From G963664585 sp963664585 (GTDB lineage: Bacteria; Bacillota; Clostridia; Oscillospirales; Ruminococcaceae): a stretch of DNA of 64,000 bases. Both the position numbers and the translations under genes were made by a program. This document shows positions 46,293 through 54,935 of the stretch, one piece after another. The notes under the pieces were generated by a model. The model did not search any database, was not told the origin of the DNA, and saw only the letters and a program-made list of their open reading frames with translations. The DNA is taken from assembly GCA_963664585.2 (NCBI GenBank), contig CAXXEO010000014.1:1-64000 (forward strand), given 5' to 3'. Every line of letters begins with the position of its first letter. The stretch's first letter is position 1.

Positions 46293-47831
46293 ATGAAAAA
46301 GTCTCTTGCTATCATGTTCTGCCTTGTTATGGTGCTGTCGGTTTTCGCCGGCTGCAGCAAAGGCGCGGCATCGACCGGGTCCACTAAGTCCACAGCTTCC
46401 TCTGCGCAGACAGCAAACTACAAGAAGGAAGTCGTGGTGGGAATCAGCGCTCAGATAACCACACTCGACCCACAGGCAGTGAGCAACGTGGCCCACAACA
46501 AAGTGTTCAAACTGACCCACAACACTCTTGTTGACCTCGATTTAAAAGCCAAAAAAGTAATTCCGGAACTTGCCGAGAGTTGGGAATGGACCGATTCCAG
46601 CACTCTCAAGATGAACCTCCGCAAAGACGCCTATTTCCACAACGGTGAGCAGGTCAAAAGCAGTGACGTTCTGTTCACTTTTAAACGTGGCAAGGATGGC
46701 AAAGGAACTTCAGCCAAGATAACCGCCATCAAATCGCTGGAAGCCAGCGGCGACTTTACCGTCATATTTCATCTGACTGGTCCCAATGTAGACTTTCTCG
46801 ATACCCTTTCTCTGCCCGCCTGTGACATTCTATCCGAGAAGGCACTCACCAATGATCCCAAGGAAGGATACAAAATCGGTTCCGGCCCTTGGGTCGTCAG
46901 TAGTTATGTATTGAACGGCGACGTCACCTATGATAGGTTTAACAAATATTGGGCCGGTCCTATGAAGACCGAGAAGCTCAAGCTTCGCTACGTTCCCGAG
47001 TCCTCCGCCAGAGTTATAGCCCTCCAGACCGGAGAGATTGACCTTTGTTTGGACACCGATATCAACGACGTTGATTTTATCCAAAAGGATAAAAACCTTG
47101 AACTTATTAAATACAACGCAAACTCAATTCAGTTCTTCGGTTTTAATACCTCTGTAGCTCCCGCAAACAACAAACTGTTTCGTCAGGCCATTGCATGTGC
47201 TATTAACAAAGACGAAATAATTAAGGGGACCTTAAACGGAAACGCCATAGTAGCCAAAAGCTATTGGGGTTCCTCCATGTTCGGTTTTTACGATGGTTTT
47301 AAGGGCTACGATTATGACCTCGCAAGGGCTAAAGAGCTGCTTGCAAAAGCAGGATATCCCAATGGAATTGACCTTGAGGCCATCGTCGTCAGCGGTATTC
47401 GCGTAGCCTCCGCCGAGATCATGCAGGCGCAGCTCAAGAAGATCGGCGTCAACCTCATCATCAAGGAAGTTGACAGCGCCGGCATGACAAGCATGACTAA
47501 CGAAGGCACCCATAAGGCGTTCATTTACGGCCTGGCTTTTAATACCGCGGGCGATGATATCCGCCGTTCTTATGGTCAGGGCAGCACCACAAACCGCTCC
47601 AAATACAATAACCCCAGAGTCAATGAACTCATGGATTTGGCGGTTGCAGAACTGGACAATCAAAAACGCATGAATTATTACAAGGAATTACAGGAAATAG
47701 CCGCTGAGGATCTGCCTATTATTCCGCTTTACTACACCTATGAATTCGCCGGTGCGCGCAAGGGGCTTGGCGGCATCACATGGTATGAGAGCTCCAATAA
47801 CGACATTTCCGGCGTGTACGTTACACTGTAA
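46293..47831 (+). CDS. dppA: Peptide ABC transporter substrate-binding lipoprotein
   Basis: 512-residue family 5 solute-binding protein. It has a lipoprotein signal (lipobox VFAGC, about residues 17-21) and AAGGAGG before ATG. Family features are ITTLDPQAVSNVAHNKVFKL, LAESWEWTDSSTLKMNLRKD and FNTAGDDIRRSYGQGSTTNR. It binds oligo- or dipeptides or related compounds outside the cell and hands them to DppBC. It is the first gene of a complete five-gene transporter and is followed by a hairpin before dppB. Confidence 0.92.
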   Translation: MKKSLAIMFCLVMVLSVFAGCSKGAASTGSTKSTASSAQTANYKKEVVVGISAQITTLDPQAVSNVAHNKVFKLTHNTLVDLDLKAKKVIPELAESWEWTDSSTLKMNLRKDAYFHNGEQVKSSDVLFTFKRGKDGKGTSAKITAIKSLEASGDFTVIFHLTGPNVDFLDTLSLPACDILSEKALTNDPKEGYKIGSGPWVVSSYVLNGDVTYDRFNKYWAGPMKTEKLKLRYVPESSARVIALQTGEIDLCLDTDINDVDFIQKDKNLELIKYNANSIQFFGFNTSVAPANNKLFRQAIACAINKDEIIKGTLNGNAIVAKSYWGSSMFGFYDGFKGYDYDLARAKELLAKAGYPNGIDLEAIVVSGIRVASAEIMQAQLKKIGVNLIIKEVDSAGMTSMTNEGTHKAFIYGLAFNTAGDDIRRSYGQGSTTNRSKYNNPRVNELMDLAVAELDNQKRMNYYKELQEIAAEDLPIIPLYYTYEFAGARKGLGGITWYESSNNDISGVYVTL

Positions 47832-47928
47832 GCTTAGATCCTGGGGTTTACCTAAGTAATTCCCAGGATCATTGTGAATTAAGTTCCGGTGGGCAGCGTT
47901 AAAAATTGCGCATCGAATTCTTTGCCGT

Positions 47929-47958
47929 GCCGCTCGTTCCATGCGTGAAACGAGCGGC
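47929..47958 (+). other. Hairpin between dppA and dppB
   Basis: Perfect 10-bp stem GCCGCTCGTT/AACGAGCGGC without a T-run. In binding-protein operons such stems often protect the first-gene mRNA; that role here is an inference. Confidence 0.5.
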
Positions 47959-48034
47959 GGATATTAAAAGGACTCTCATGGAAGGATGGGAACTTTCATT
48001 ATAATTAGTACGCTGGAGAGCATGGGAGAATAAA

Positions 48035-48976
48035 ATGTATCGATATATATTAAAAAGAATATTTATGATGGTTTTTGTAGTCCTTGGTGTTTCATTTTTG
48101 GTTTATTTCATCATTGACCTCGCCCCGGGAGATATCATCGGTTTCGTGGCCTCAGACCATGCTACTCAAGAAGACATTGTAAAACTGCGTCATGAGTATG
48201 GACTTGACCGTCCGGTAATAGTAAGATATCTGGATTACATGAAGAACTTTCTGCGAGGCGATATGGGGACATCCTATATCACCGGAAAGAGCGTTTTTAG
48301 CAGCTTTATGGAAAAGATCCCCAATACCTTAATGCTCACGGGTTGTGCTGTAGTCGTTTCTATTCTTATTTCCTTACCGCTTGGAATCATTGCATCCATC
48401 CATCGTGGAACATGGAAGGATAATATTTGCTCGGTGTTCGCACTATTGGGTATGTCGATGCCCCATTTCTGGCTGGGCTTACTGCTTATTATATTATTCG
48501 CATTAAAGCTCGGCTGGCTTCCTTCTGGCGGCTACGGTTCCATTAAGCACCTTATTCTACCGGCCATTACGGTGGGCACCGGCCTTACGGCAATGCTTAT
48601 GCGCACCACACGATCCTCAATGCTGGACGTAAGCAAACAGGATTACCTGAGAACAGCCCGCTCCAAAGGCGTACCGGAAAAGCTTGTGATACGCAAACAT
48701 GCCCTTAAAAATGCACTTATACCGATCATCACAATCATCGGCACTCAGTTTGCTGCCTGCCTTGGTGGAACGGTGCTCACAGAGACCGTATTTGCATGGC
48801 CGGGTGTTGGCCGCCTTATCATAGATTCGGTCAACTCAAGGGACACAACGATGGTAACCGGTTGTATCATACTCAAATCGATCGTCATCAGTATCGTTCT
48901 GCTCATCGTCGATCTGCTGTATGCCTATGTTGATCCGCGTATCAAAGCGCAGTACTCAAAAGGGGGTAAGGTCTAG
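48035..48976 (+). CDS. dppB: Peptide ABC transporter permease DppB-like
   Basis: 313 residues with six membrane helices. The N-terminal pattern YILKRIFMMVFVVLGVSFLV and the cytoplasmic EAA-type loop (DYLRTARSKGVPEKLVIRKH) are typical of DppB/OppB. It ends at the start codon region of dppC (shared G of GTG), so the two are translationally coupled. It forms the membrane channel with DppC. Confidence 0.92.
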   Translation: MYRYILKRIFMMVFVVLGVSFLVYFIIDLAPGDIIGFVASDHATQEDIVKLRHEYGLDRPVIVRYLDYMKNFLRGDMGTSYITGKSVFSSFMEKIPNTLMLTGCAVVVSILISLPLGIIASIHRGTWKDNICSVFALLGMSMPHFWLGLLLIILFALKLGWLPSGGYGSIKHLILPAITVGTGLTAMLMRTTRSSMLDVSKQDYLRTARSKGVPEKLVIRKHALKNALIPIITIIGTQFAACLGGTVLTETVFAWPGVGRLIIDSVNSRDTTMVTGCIILKSIVISIVLLIVDLLYAYVDPRIKAQYSKGGKV

Positions 48977-49875
48977 TGGCAACTGTCGCGAATAAAAACG
49001 CTGTACTCGCGTCAAAACGATATGCAAAACGAAGCCAGTTTGCCCAGATCTGGCGCAGGCTTAAGAAAAACAAGGGTGCTATTTTTGGATTGATTTTGAT
49101 TATCGTCATCATATCCACAGCGATATTATCCAATATATTCATGGATTATGAAAATACCGTTATAGGACAGAACGTTTCCGAGCGCCTCCAGTTTCCAAGT
49201 TTGCAACACATTTGCGGTACTGACGATCTTGGAAGAGATGTTTTCAGCAGATTGCTTTACGGCGCAAAATTCTCTCTGTCGGTAGGCGTCATCGCGGTAG
49301 GGATATCGCTGATCTTTGGTGTGACGCTTGGCGCTGTGGCTGGTTATTCCGGCGGTTTGACCGAGGATGTGATCATGCGCTGTGCCGATGTGCTTTCCTC
49401 AGTTCCCCATATACTGATGGCCATTGCGATTGTCGCAGCGCTTGGGAAAAGCACTCTCAACCTCATGATAGCAGTGGGCATCGCCAGTATTCCAGAGTTT
49501 GTGCGGGTAACCAGAGCCGCGGTACTCACGGTAAGAAACCAGGAATATATCGAAGCCGCGAAAGCCACCGGGCTGCCCGAGTGGAAGATCATCTTGGTTC
49601 ATATTCTGCCGAACTGCCTGTCGCCTATCATTGTGCAGTCCACCTTACGGGTGGCGTCAGCAATCATTTCGGCCTCCGCGCTGAGCTTTTTGGGGCTGGG
49701 TGTTCCGGCTCCGGCTCCGGAGTGGGGAAGCATGCTGTCAGCAGGCAGGAAATTCATAAGGGGGTACGGCTATCTCACGCTGTTCCCTGGTATTGCCATT
49801 ATGGTTACTGTTTTGTCCCTCAATTTGCTGGGCGACGGCTTGCGTGACGCGCTTGATCCCAAGCTCAAGAAATAA
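48976..49875 (+). CDS. dppC: Peptide ABC transporter permease DppC-like
   Basis: 299 residues starting with GTG 48976 behind GGGGG. A cytoplasmic N-terminus (about 35 residues) and six helices follow. The motif GTDDLGRDVFSRLLYGAKFS is characteristic of DppC/OppC, and the EAA loop reads EYIEAAKATGLPEWKIILVH. AAGGAGG after the stop serves dppD. Confidence 0.92.
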   Translation: MATVANKNAVLASKRYAKRSQFAQIWRRLKKNKGAIFGLILIIVIISTAILSNIFMDYENTVIGQNVSERLQFPSLQHICGTDDLGRDVFSRLLYGAKFSLSVGVIAVGISLIFGVTLGAVAGYSGGLTEDVIMRCADVLSSVPHILMAIAIVAALGKSTLNLMIAVGIASIPEFVRVTRAAVLTVRNQEYIEAAKATGLPEWKIILVHILPNCLSPIIVQSTLRVASAIISASALSFLGLGVPAPAPEWGSMLSAGRKFIRGYGYLTLFPGIAIMVTVLSLNLLGDGLRDALDPKLKK

Positions 49876-49887
49876 GGAGGTCAGACA

Positions 49888-50895
49888 ATGGGATGTGATA
49901 ACGATTTAATTTTGAATATAAAAGGGCTTACTGTCATTTATGAAACAGAAGACGAAACCGTAAGAGCGGTCACTGATCTTGATTTAAATCTTAAAAAAGG
50001 CAAAGTACTTGGAATCGTCGGTGAGACAGGCGCCGGCAAGACCACCACGGCACTGGCAATACTCAGACTCATATCAGACCCGCCCGGATTGATAAAAAGC
50101 GGAACAATTATGCTGGACGGGATGGACATAATGTCTCTGCCGGATCATAAACTGGAAAAAATCAGGGGGAAGGAAGTCTCTATGATTTTTCAGGACCCCA
50201 TGACCAGCCTCAACCCGGTATTTACGGTGGGTGAACAGATTGCTGAAAGTATATCCCTGCATGAGAATCTCGATCCAACGGAAGCCTACCGCAAGGCTCA
50301 GAAGATGCTTGAAATGGTAGGGATACCCGCCAACCGCAGCACAGAATATCCGCATCAGTTTTCAGGTGGAATGAAGCAGCGGGTAATGATAGCTATCGCT
50401 CTTGCCTGCTCGCCCAAACTGTTAATCGCTGATGAGCCTACGACCGCGCTGGATGTCACAATTCAGGCACAGGTGCTAAAATTGATGAAGGAGCTTATCA
50501 GCACACAGGATACCTCACTTATCATGATTACCCATGACCTCGGCATTGTGGCCCAGATCTGCGATGAGGTTGCGGTGATGTACGCCGGAAGAATTGTAGA
50601 AAAGGGTACCCTTGAGGACATTTTTAAAAGAACGATGCATCCGTATACTGAGGGGTTGTTCAATTCTCTGCCCAACATCAAAAACCGTCAGATGGAGCTA
50701 AAACCAATACCTGGGCTCATGCCCGATCCGACCAATCTTCCTGACGGCTGTGCTTTCGCGCCCAGATGCATTTACGCCACTGAGCGATGCACAAATGGAG
50801 TACCAAAGAGCAAGATGGTCAGCCCAACCCACATGGTGACTTGTTCGGCCTATGATGACGATGGTTTCTCCATTGAAAGGAGCAGGGACAGATGA
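49888..50895 (+). CDS. dppD: Peptide ABC transporter ATP-binding protein DppD-like
   Basis: 335-residue ATPase. Walker A is GETGAGKTT (about residues 47-55), the Q-loop is MIFQDPMTSLNPV, the signature is FSGGMKQR, and Walker B is LLIADEPTTALD. The C-terminal Opp/Dpp extension has FAPRCIYATERC with the Cys pattern of cluster-binding members of this family. It overlaps dppF by four bases. Confidence 0.92.
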   Translation: MGCDNDLILNIKGLTVIYETEDETVRAVTDLDLNLKKGKVLGIVGETGAGKTTTALAILRLISDPPGLIKSGTIMLDGMDIMSLPDHKLEKIRGKEVSMIFQDPMTSLNPVFTVGEQIAESISLHENLDPTEAYRKAQKMLEMVGIPANRSTEYPHQFSGGMKQRVMIAIALACSPKLLIADEPTTALDVTIQAQVLKLMKELISTQDTSLIMITHDLGIVAQICDEVAVMYAGRIVEKGTLEDIFKRTMHPYTEGLFNSLPNIKNRQMELKPIPGLMPDPTNLPDGCAFAPRCIYATERCTNGVPKSKMVSPTHMVTCSAYDDDGFSIERSRDR

Positions 50896-51854
50896 GCCAG
50901 AACATACTGGAGATAAAAAATTTAAAGAAATACTTTAAGACCCCCAGAGGCATGCTGCATGCGGTGGATGACGTGAGCTTTTCCATCGAGGCAGGAAAGA
51001 CACTTGGCATCGTCGGTGAGTCCGGTTGTGGAAAATCCACCACTGGAAGAGCGATCCTGAGACTGCTTGAACCTACCTCGGGGCAAGTCTTTTTTAACGG
51101 CATAGACATTTTGTCATTAAACAAGTCCGAGATGCGCAAGATGCGTAAGGAAATGCAGATCATCTTTCAGGATCCATTTTCCTCGCTTGATCCCCGTAAG
51201 ACGGTTAACCAAATCATCAGTGAACCGCTACGGGAGTTTAAGTTATTAAAGAACAACGTGGAAAGAGAAAAACGCGTGCTTGAGCTTATGGAAACAGTGG
51301 GTTTGACCGAGCGCCTTATCAACGCTTATCCGCACGAGCTAGATGGCGGCCGCCGACAGAGAATAGGTATCGCGCGGGCGCTAGCCGTAGAGCCAAAGTT
51401 TATCATATGCGACGAGCCCGTATCAGCTTTGGACGTGTCGATACAGGCGCAGATACTCAATCTGCTCAAAAAGCTGCAGCGGGATATGGGGTTGACCTAC
51501 ATATTCATCACACACAATTTATCGGTAGTAAACCATTTTGCGGATGAAATTGCGGTTATGTATCTGGGACAGATTGTAGAGAAAGCCTCTATTATGGAAT
51601 TGTTTAATAATCCGGTGCATCCGTATACAAAGGCGCTGCTTTCCGCCATACCGGTACCGGAACTGGGGGACCAGAACGAGCAAATCATCCTCAAGAGCGA
51701 AATTACTTCTCCAATTGATCCGCCGCCCGAGTGTCGTTTTGCCAAAAGATGCCTTTATGTCAATGAAAAATGTCATAGTCAAATACCAGTGCTCCAAGAT
51801 ATTGGAGGCGGACACTTCGTCGCCTGCTGTAGGTGCGGAGAATTTAAGGCTTAG
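50892..51854 (+). CDS. dppF: Peptide ABC transporter ATP-binding protein DppF-like
   Basis: 320 residues. Walker A GESGCGKST, Q-loop IIFQDPFSSLDPR, signature LDGGRRQR instead of LSGGQ, Walker B FIICDEPVSALD, and the C-terminal FAKRCLYVNEKC. The LDGGR form is known to me in Clostridia OppF/DppF proteins and is not taken as damage. The start overlaps dppD (ATGA) with AAAGGAG upstream. It converges with a LysR gene, their stops overlapping by four bases. Confidence 0.92.
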   Translation: MSQNILEIKNLKKYFKTPRGMLHAVDDVSFSIEAGKTLGIVGESGCGKSTTGRAILRLLEPTSGQVFFNGIDILSLNKSEMRKMRKEMQIIFQDPFSSLDPRKTVNQIISEPLREFKLLKNNVEREKRVLELMETVGLTERLINAYPHELDGGRRQRIGIARALAVEPKFIICDEPVSALDVSIQAQILNLLKKLQRDMGLTYIFITHNLSVVNHFADEIAVMYLGQIVEKASIMELFNNPVHPYTKALLSAIPVPELGDQNEQIILKSEITSPIDPPPECRFAKRCLYVNEKCHSQIPVLQDIGGGHFVACCRCGEFKA

Positions 51855-52768
51855 GAAAACTTCTTAACGATTTTGATAAAATCCTGTGTGTATCTGGGCA
51901 AGTAGTTACACTTCCGCCATGCGGCTACAAACGTCAAAATGGTGGAAGGGTTACCAACAGAAAAACACACAGGTTTTTTGTCGAATGACATATTTTTAAA
52001 GTGGGTTTCTGTGATAAAACCCACGCCATAGTTCTCAGCCACCAGTCTCGCCGATGCCATAATGTTGCGTAAGCTCAACACCACGTTGGGGGTTATGCCG
52101 GACTCTTTGAGCAGCTTTTCGGCGTTGGCCCTTGAACGCTGGTTGTTGTTTTGTAAAATAAAGGAATCATTCTTGAACCGTCTCAAATCTATCCATGGGT
52201 ATTTACAGCCCTCCCGGGCGACTCCCTCCCCTGCCAGCGGGTGCTCAGGCGATAAGATAAGCACGAATTCCTCGTCATTGATGGACTCAAAAGAAATATC
52301 TTTACTTTCAATCGGCAGGTTGAAAAAAGATAGGTCAACTTCACCCCGAACCATCATATTCTCAAGGGTCATGGAGTCCTGATCCCATACTGTTAAATTC
52401 ACATTGGGATACATCTCGCGGAAGGCGGGGAGGACTTTCGGCAAAATGTAAGTACCTCGCACATTAGGAAAAGCAATTTTCAATACGCCAACGTCCCGTT
52501 TGATAATATCGTCGAGCTCGTTATCAAGCTGCTTTTTGAGTTCCAGTATCTGAGAAGCTGTTTCGATATATATTTGTCCGGCATAAGTAAGAAAAAATTT
52601 GTTTCCCAATTTACGGAAAAGCGGCTGGCCATATTCCATATCTATATCTTGTAAGAACTTTGTGAGTGTTGGCTGTGTTATAAACAGACTTTGTGCTGCC
52701 TTTGTAATACTTTGATATTTGGCGATGGCAGTCACATAATTAAGCTCCCTAAAATCCAATCTAATCAC
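51851..52768 (-). CDS. LysR-family transcription regulator
   Basis: 305 residues, complete. The N-terminal helix-turn-helix reads LNYVTAIAKYQSITKAAQSL then FITQPTLTKFLQDI. The effector domain begins VGVLKIAFPNVRG, with GEVDLSFFNLPI and YGVGFITETHF. It converges with the dpp operon; it may control that operon or the upstream carboxylate genes, but no operator was identified. Confidence 0.9.
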   Translation of the reverse strand: MIRLDFRELNYVTAIAKYQSITKAAQSLFITQPTLTKFLQDIDMEYGQPLFRKLGNKFFLTYAGQIYIETASQILELKKQLDNELDDIIKRDVGVLKIAFPNVRGTYILPKVLPAFREMYPNVNLTVWDQDSMTLENMMVRGEVDLSFFNLPIESKDISFESINDEEFVLILSPEHPLAGEGVAREGCKYPWIDLRRFKNDSFILQNNNQRSRANAEKLLKESGITPNVVLSLRNIMASARLVAENYGVGFITETHFKNMSFDKKPVCFSVGNPSTILTFVAAWRKCNYLPRYTQDFIKIVKKFS

Positions 52769-53036
52769 CTTCTATCATAAGAATACAGAAAAGATCTCAA
52801 TACAAAAACAACTTAGGCAGGATGTTAAATGTAAGCGGAGGCTTAGACTACATGTAATAAACACTATTACTCCAACTATATTACCATAATAAACCCTTTT
52901 GCGTTTATTATACCAAAAAACTGTTTTTAAAGCAATTTGGTTGGCCAATACGACAATGTGATACTTGCACCACCATTTTAACTTGCAGAGTACTGGCGTT
53001 TTATACTAATCTTCATTAAAAAGTAGAAAAGCTGGT
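52769..53036. other. Upstream of LysR gene, nothing recognised
   Basis: AT-rich and gene-free. Confidence 0.4.
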
Positions 53037-53159
53037 AATGTCTTCTCCCCGCCGGAGGCGGGGAGAAGACATTGAAATAATTTTATCCGGCTTTGATTTT
53101 ATCATCTTTTTTATCGGATATTAGTATTATATATCCAGTTTTTAAATTAATTGGCTATA
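53037..53159 (+). repeat. Variant hairpin element related to family A
   Basis: A perfect 17-bp stem (53037-53073) ends in the shared core CCCCGCC-GGA-GGCGGGG, with a GGA loop. A family-A-type right end (CCAGTTTTTAAATTAATTGG, 53135-53154) follows after an unrelated 60-base spacer. Confidence 0.65.
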
Positions 53160-53190
53160 TAAAGCTTCTTGATTTCATATGTAGAATTGA

Positions 53191-53227
53191 AAAGTGCATT
53201 CCCGTGTCCCGGGAATGCACTTTCTCT
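53191..53227 (+). terminator. Orphan terminator-like hairpin
   Basis: 13-bp stem AAAGTGCATTCCC/GGGAATGCACTTT followed by CTCTATATTT. Confidence 0.5.
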
Positions 53228-53245
53228 ATATTTAGCATATTTGTC

Positions 53246-53367
53246 TATTCAACGGCGCAAAGTAGTGCCACTGATACCCAGCTCCAAGGCTGCCTCATTG
53301 ACAGACTGATCCACGCTTTGAGCGTGGCTGTCATTTTAAACTGCTTGTCGTAGGTTGCTATCTTCAT
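53246..53367 (-). pseudogene. Transposase OrfA remnant (IS3-like)
   Basis: MKIATYDKQFK from 53367, then after a shift SVNEAALELGISGTTLRR and a stop. This matches the N-terminal helix-turn-helix of IS3-type OrfA. The rest of the element is not present. Confidence 0.6.
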
Positions 53368-53484
53368 AATAATCTGGCCACCTTTTCATTTGCTCTTAAC
53401 TTGGCACCCAGTTTATTATACCTCTTCCATCTTAAGTGCTTAACTTTGTGTCTAGTTTTCCTTGATCTTACCAAATGTTCATTT

Positions 53485-53589
53485 TATAGCGATTAACTTG
53501 AAAATAAGCTTGTGATTTCTTCCCCCGCCGAAGGCGGGGGAAGAAAATGACGTTTTATATATAGACAGTTTTTAAGTTAATTGGCTATA
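53485..53589 (+). repeat. Family A hairpin element, copy A11
   Basis: 105 bp, GAA loop, directly downstream of the LysR gene at 53617. Confidence 0.9.
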
Positions 53590-53616
53590 ACACATGTCTA
53601 ACTTTTTGAGTGCAGT

Positions 53617-54564
53617 TCATTCAGACAGGGACATAGCACCACCGAAGGTGTCATCCAGCATCTTTAAGAATTCCTGTATGGCGGTTGAAAGATAACTGCC
53701 ACTATAATATGCGGCTACGATCGTCCACTTGTAGTCAAATTCATCTTCAAGATAGTAATAATTGACACAGTCGATCGAACCAAACTGGCTCAGATAGTGT
53801 TCCGGCACAACGGTGAGTCCCATGCCGGTAGCTGCGATACGCTGGAGGGTTTGGCTGCTTTTGGATGTAAATGCAACCTTCGGAGTAATATGCGCTTTTT
53901 GAAAGATGAGTTCATTCACTCGCCGGATGCGCTGTCCCTGGCACCCCAGAAGGAAGGGCTCGCCATCCGCAAGCCGGATATCTATATATTTAAATCGCTC
54001 GCCCGGCTTTTGATAGGCGTACTGATTTAAACGATGGCTGCATGGAACCTGCAATACCATTCTGCTGGTAAAAACCGTGTGGTATGCGATGCTGGGATCT
54101 TTTATCGGCAGCGGAATAATGGCCAGATCTACTAACCCGTTGATAATCATCGTCTCCAGCTCGCTGGAAGTACCCTCTACCAGTTGGAGGTCTACATATG
54201 GAAATCGATTATGATAGGCTGCCCCTAACGATGGAAAGATAAATGAACCAAGCAAAAAAGGCATTCCCAAAATGATACGACCACGGTTATGGCAGGCAAT
54301 GTCATTAATCTCATTTTCCAAATCACGAAAAATTTTTGTTGCCTTCATTCCAGCTTCCACAAAACGCTCGCCTTCATAGGTAAGTACTATTTTGCTTTTA
54401 ACTCGGGCAAAAAGCTTGACACCCATCAGCTGCTCAATTTTTTGTACTGCCTGACTGAGTGAAGGCTGTGCAATAAAAAGTTTCTGTGCAGCTTTTGTAA
54501 TACTCCCTTCGGCGGCAATGGTTATAATATATTCTATTTCACGTAAACTTATGTTCCAGCCCAA
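53617..54564 (-). CDS. LysR-family transcription regulator of the hydro-lyase cluster
   Basis: 315 residues from TTG 54564, AAGGAG about ten bases upstream. Helix-turn-helix: IEYIITIAAEGSITKAAQKL then FIAQPSLSQAVQKIE. The effector domain starts RGRIILGMPFLLGS, with INGLVDLAIIPLPI and TGMGLTVVPEHYL. It is transcribed away from the MmgE-LeuCD-MmgE-hydratase cluster across a 371-base gap with two dyads, the classical arrangement for a LysR activator of its divergent operon. Confidence 0.9.
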   Translation of the reverse strand: MGWNISLREIEYIITIAAEGSITKAAQKLFIAQPSLSQAVQKIEQLMGVKLFARVKSKIVLTYEGERFVEAGMKATKIFRDLENEINDIACHNRGRIILGMPFLLGSFIFPSLGAAYHNRFPYVDLQLVEGTSSELETMIINGLVDLAIIPLPIKDPSIAYHTVFTSRMVLQVPCSHRLNQYAYQKPGERFKYIDIRLADGEPFLLGCQGQRIRRVNELIFQKAHITPKVAFTSKSSQTLQRIAATGMGLTVVPEHYLSQFGSIDCVNYYYLEDEFDYKWTIVAAYYSGSYLSTAIQEFLKMLDDTFGGAMSLSE

Positions 54565-54656
54565 AACAATCAGACTCCTTTTTACTTAGATAAAAGGCTA
54601 CCGTACGCTATCATACCATTTTACTTTAAAGAAATGCAGGATTATCCCTGATTTTA

Positions 54657-54680
54657 ATGTAGATCAATTTTATTCTACAT
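54657..54680. promoter_or_regulatory. Candidate LysR operator 1
   Basis: Perfect dyad ATGTAGA-N10-TCTACAT, of the T-N11-A form recognised by LysR proteins, in the divergent gap. Confidence 0.55.
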
Positions 54681-54707
54681 CCAAACAAAACACTATGTCA
54701 AACCATG

Positions 54708-54721
54708 AGTAGAAATCTACT
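54708..54721. promoter_or_regulatory. Candidate LysR operator 2
   Basis: Perfect dyad AGTAGA-AA-TCTACT, sharing half-site bases TAGA/TCTA with operator 1. The rest of 54565-54935 shows no gene. Confidence 0.45.
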
Positions 54722-54935
54722 TGTTTATCTGGTGGTTTTCTGTAAGCATATAGTTGCGATCTGAGCAACCTGTCTGTTTGTTCTCGTATAGTGCTTTTAC
54801 ATATTCACGATTTTCTGATAGAACATACGGGCAAAAACGGCATATCTATATAGGCGCTGCCTATGCTTCTGATTGCAAGTACATATTAGACAAATGCTAT
54901 CCACATTATATAATTATATTAAGAATAGTTGAAGG

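Noticed and set aside
51341..51361. DppF signature reads LDGGR instead of LSGGQ, suggesting a damaged ATPase
   Set aside because: This form is familiar from OppF/DppF-type proteins of Clostridia; the Walker motifs are intact.
1826..53589. Regularly recurring palindromes as a CRISPR array
   Set aside because: Copies are kilobases apart with genes between them, with no spacer-repeat periodicity and no cas genes.
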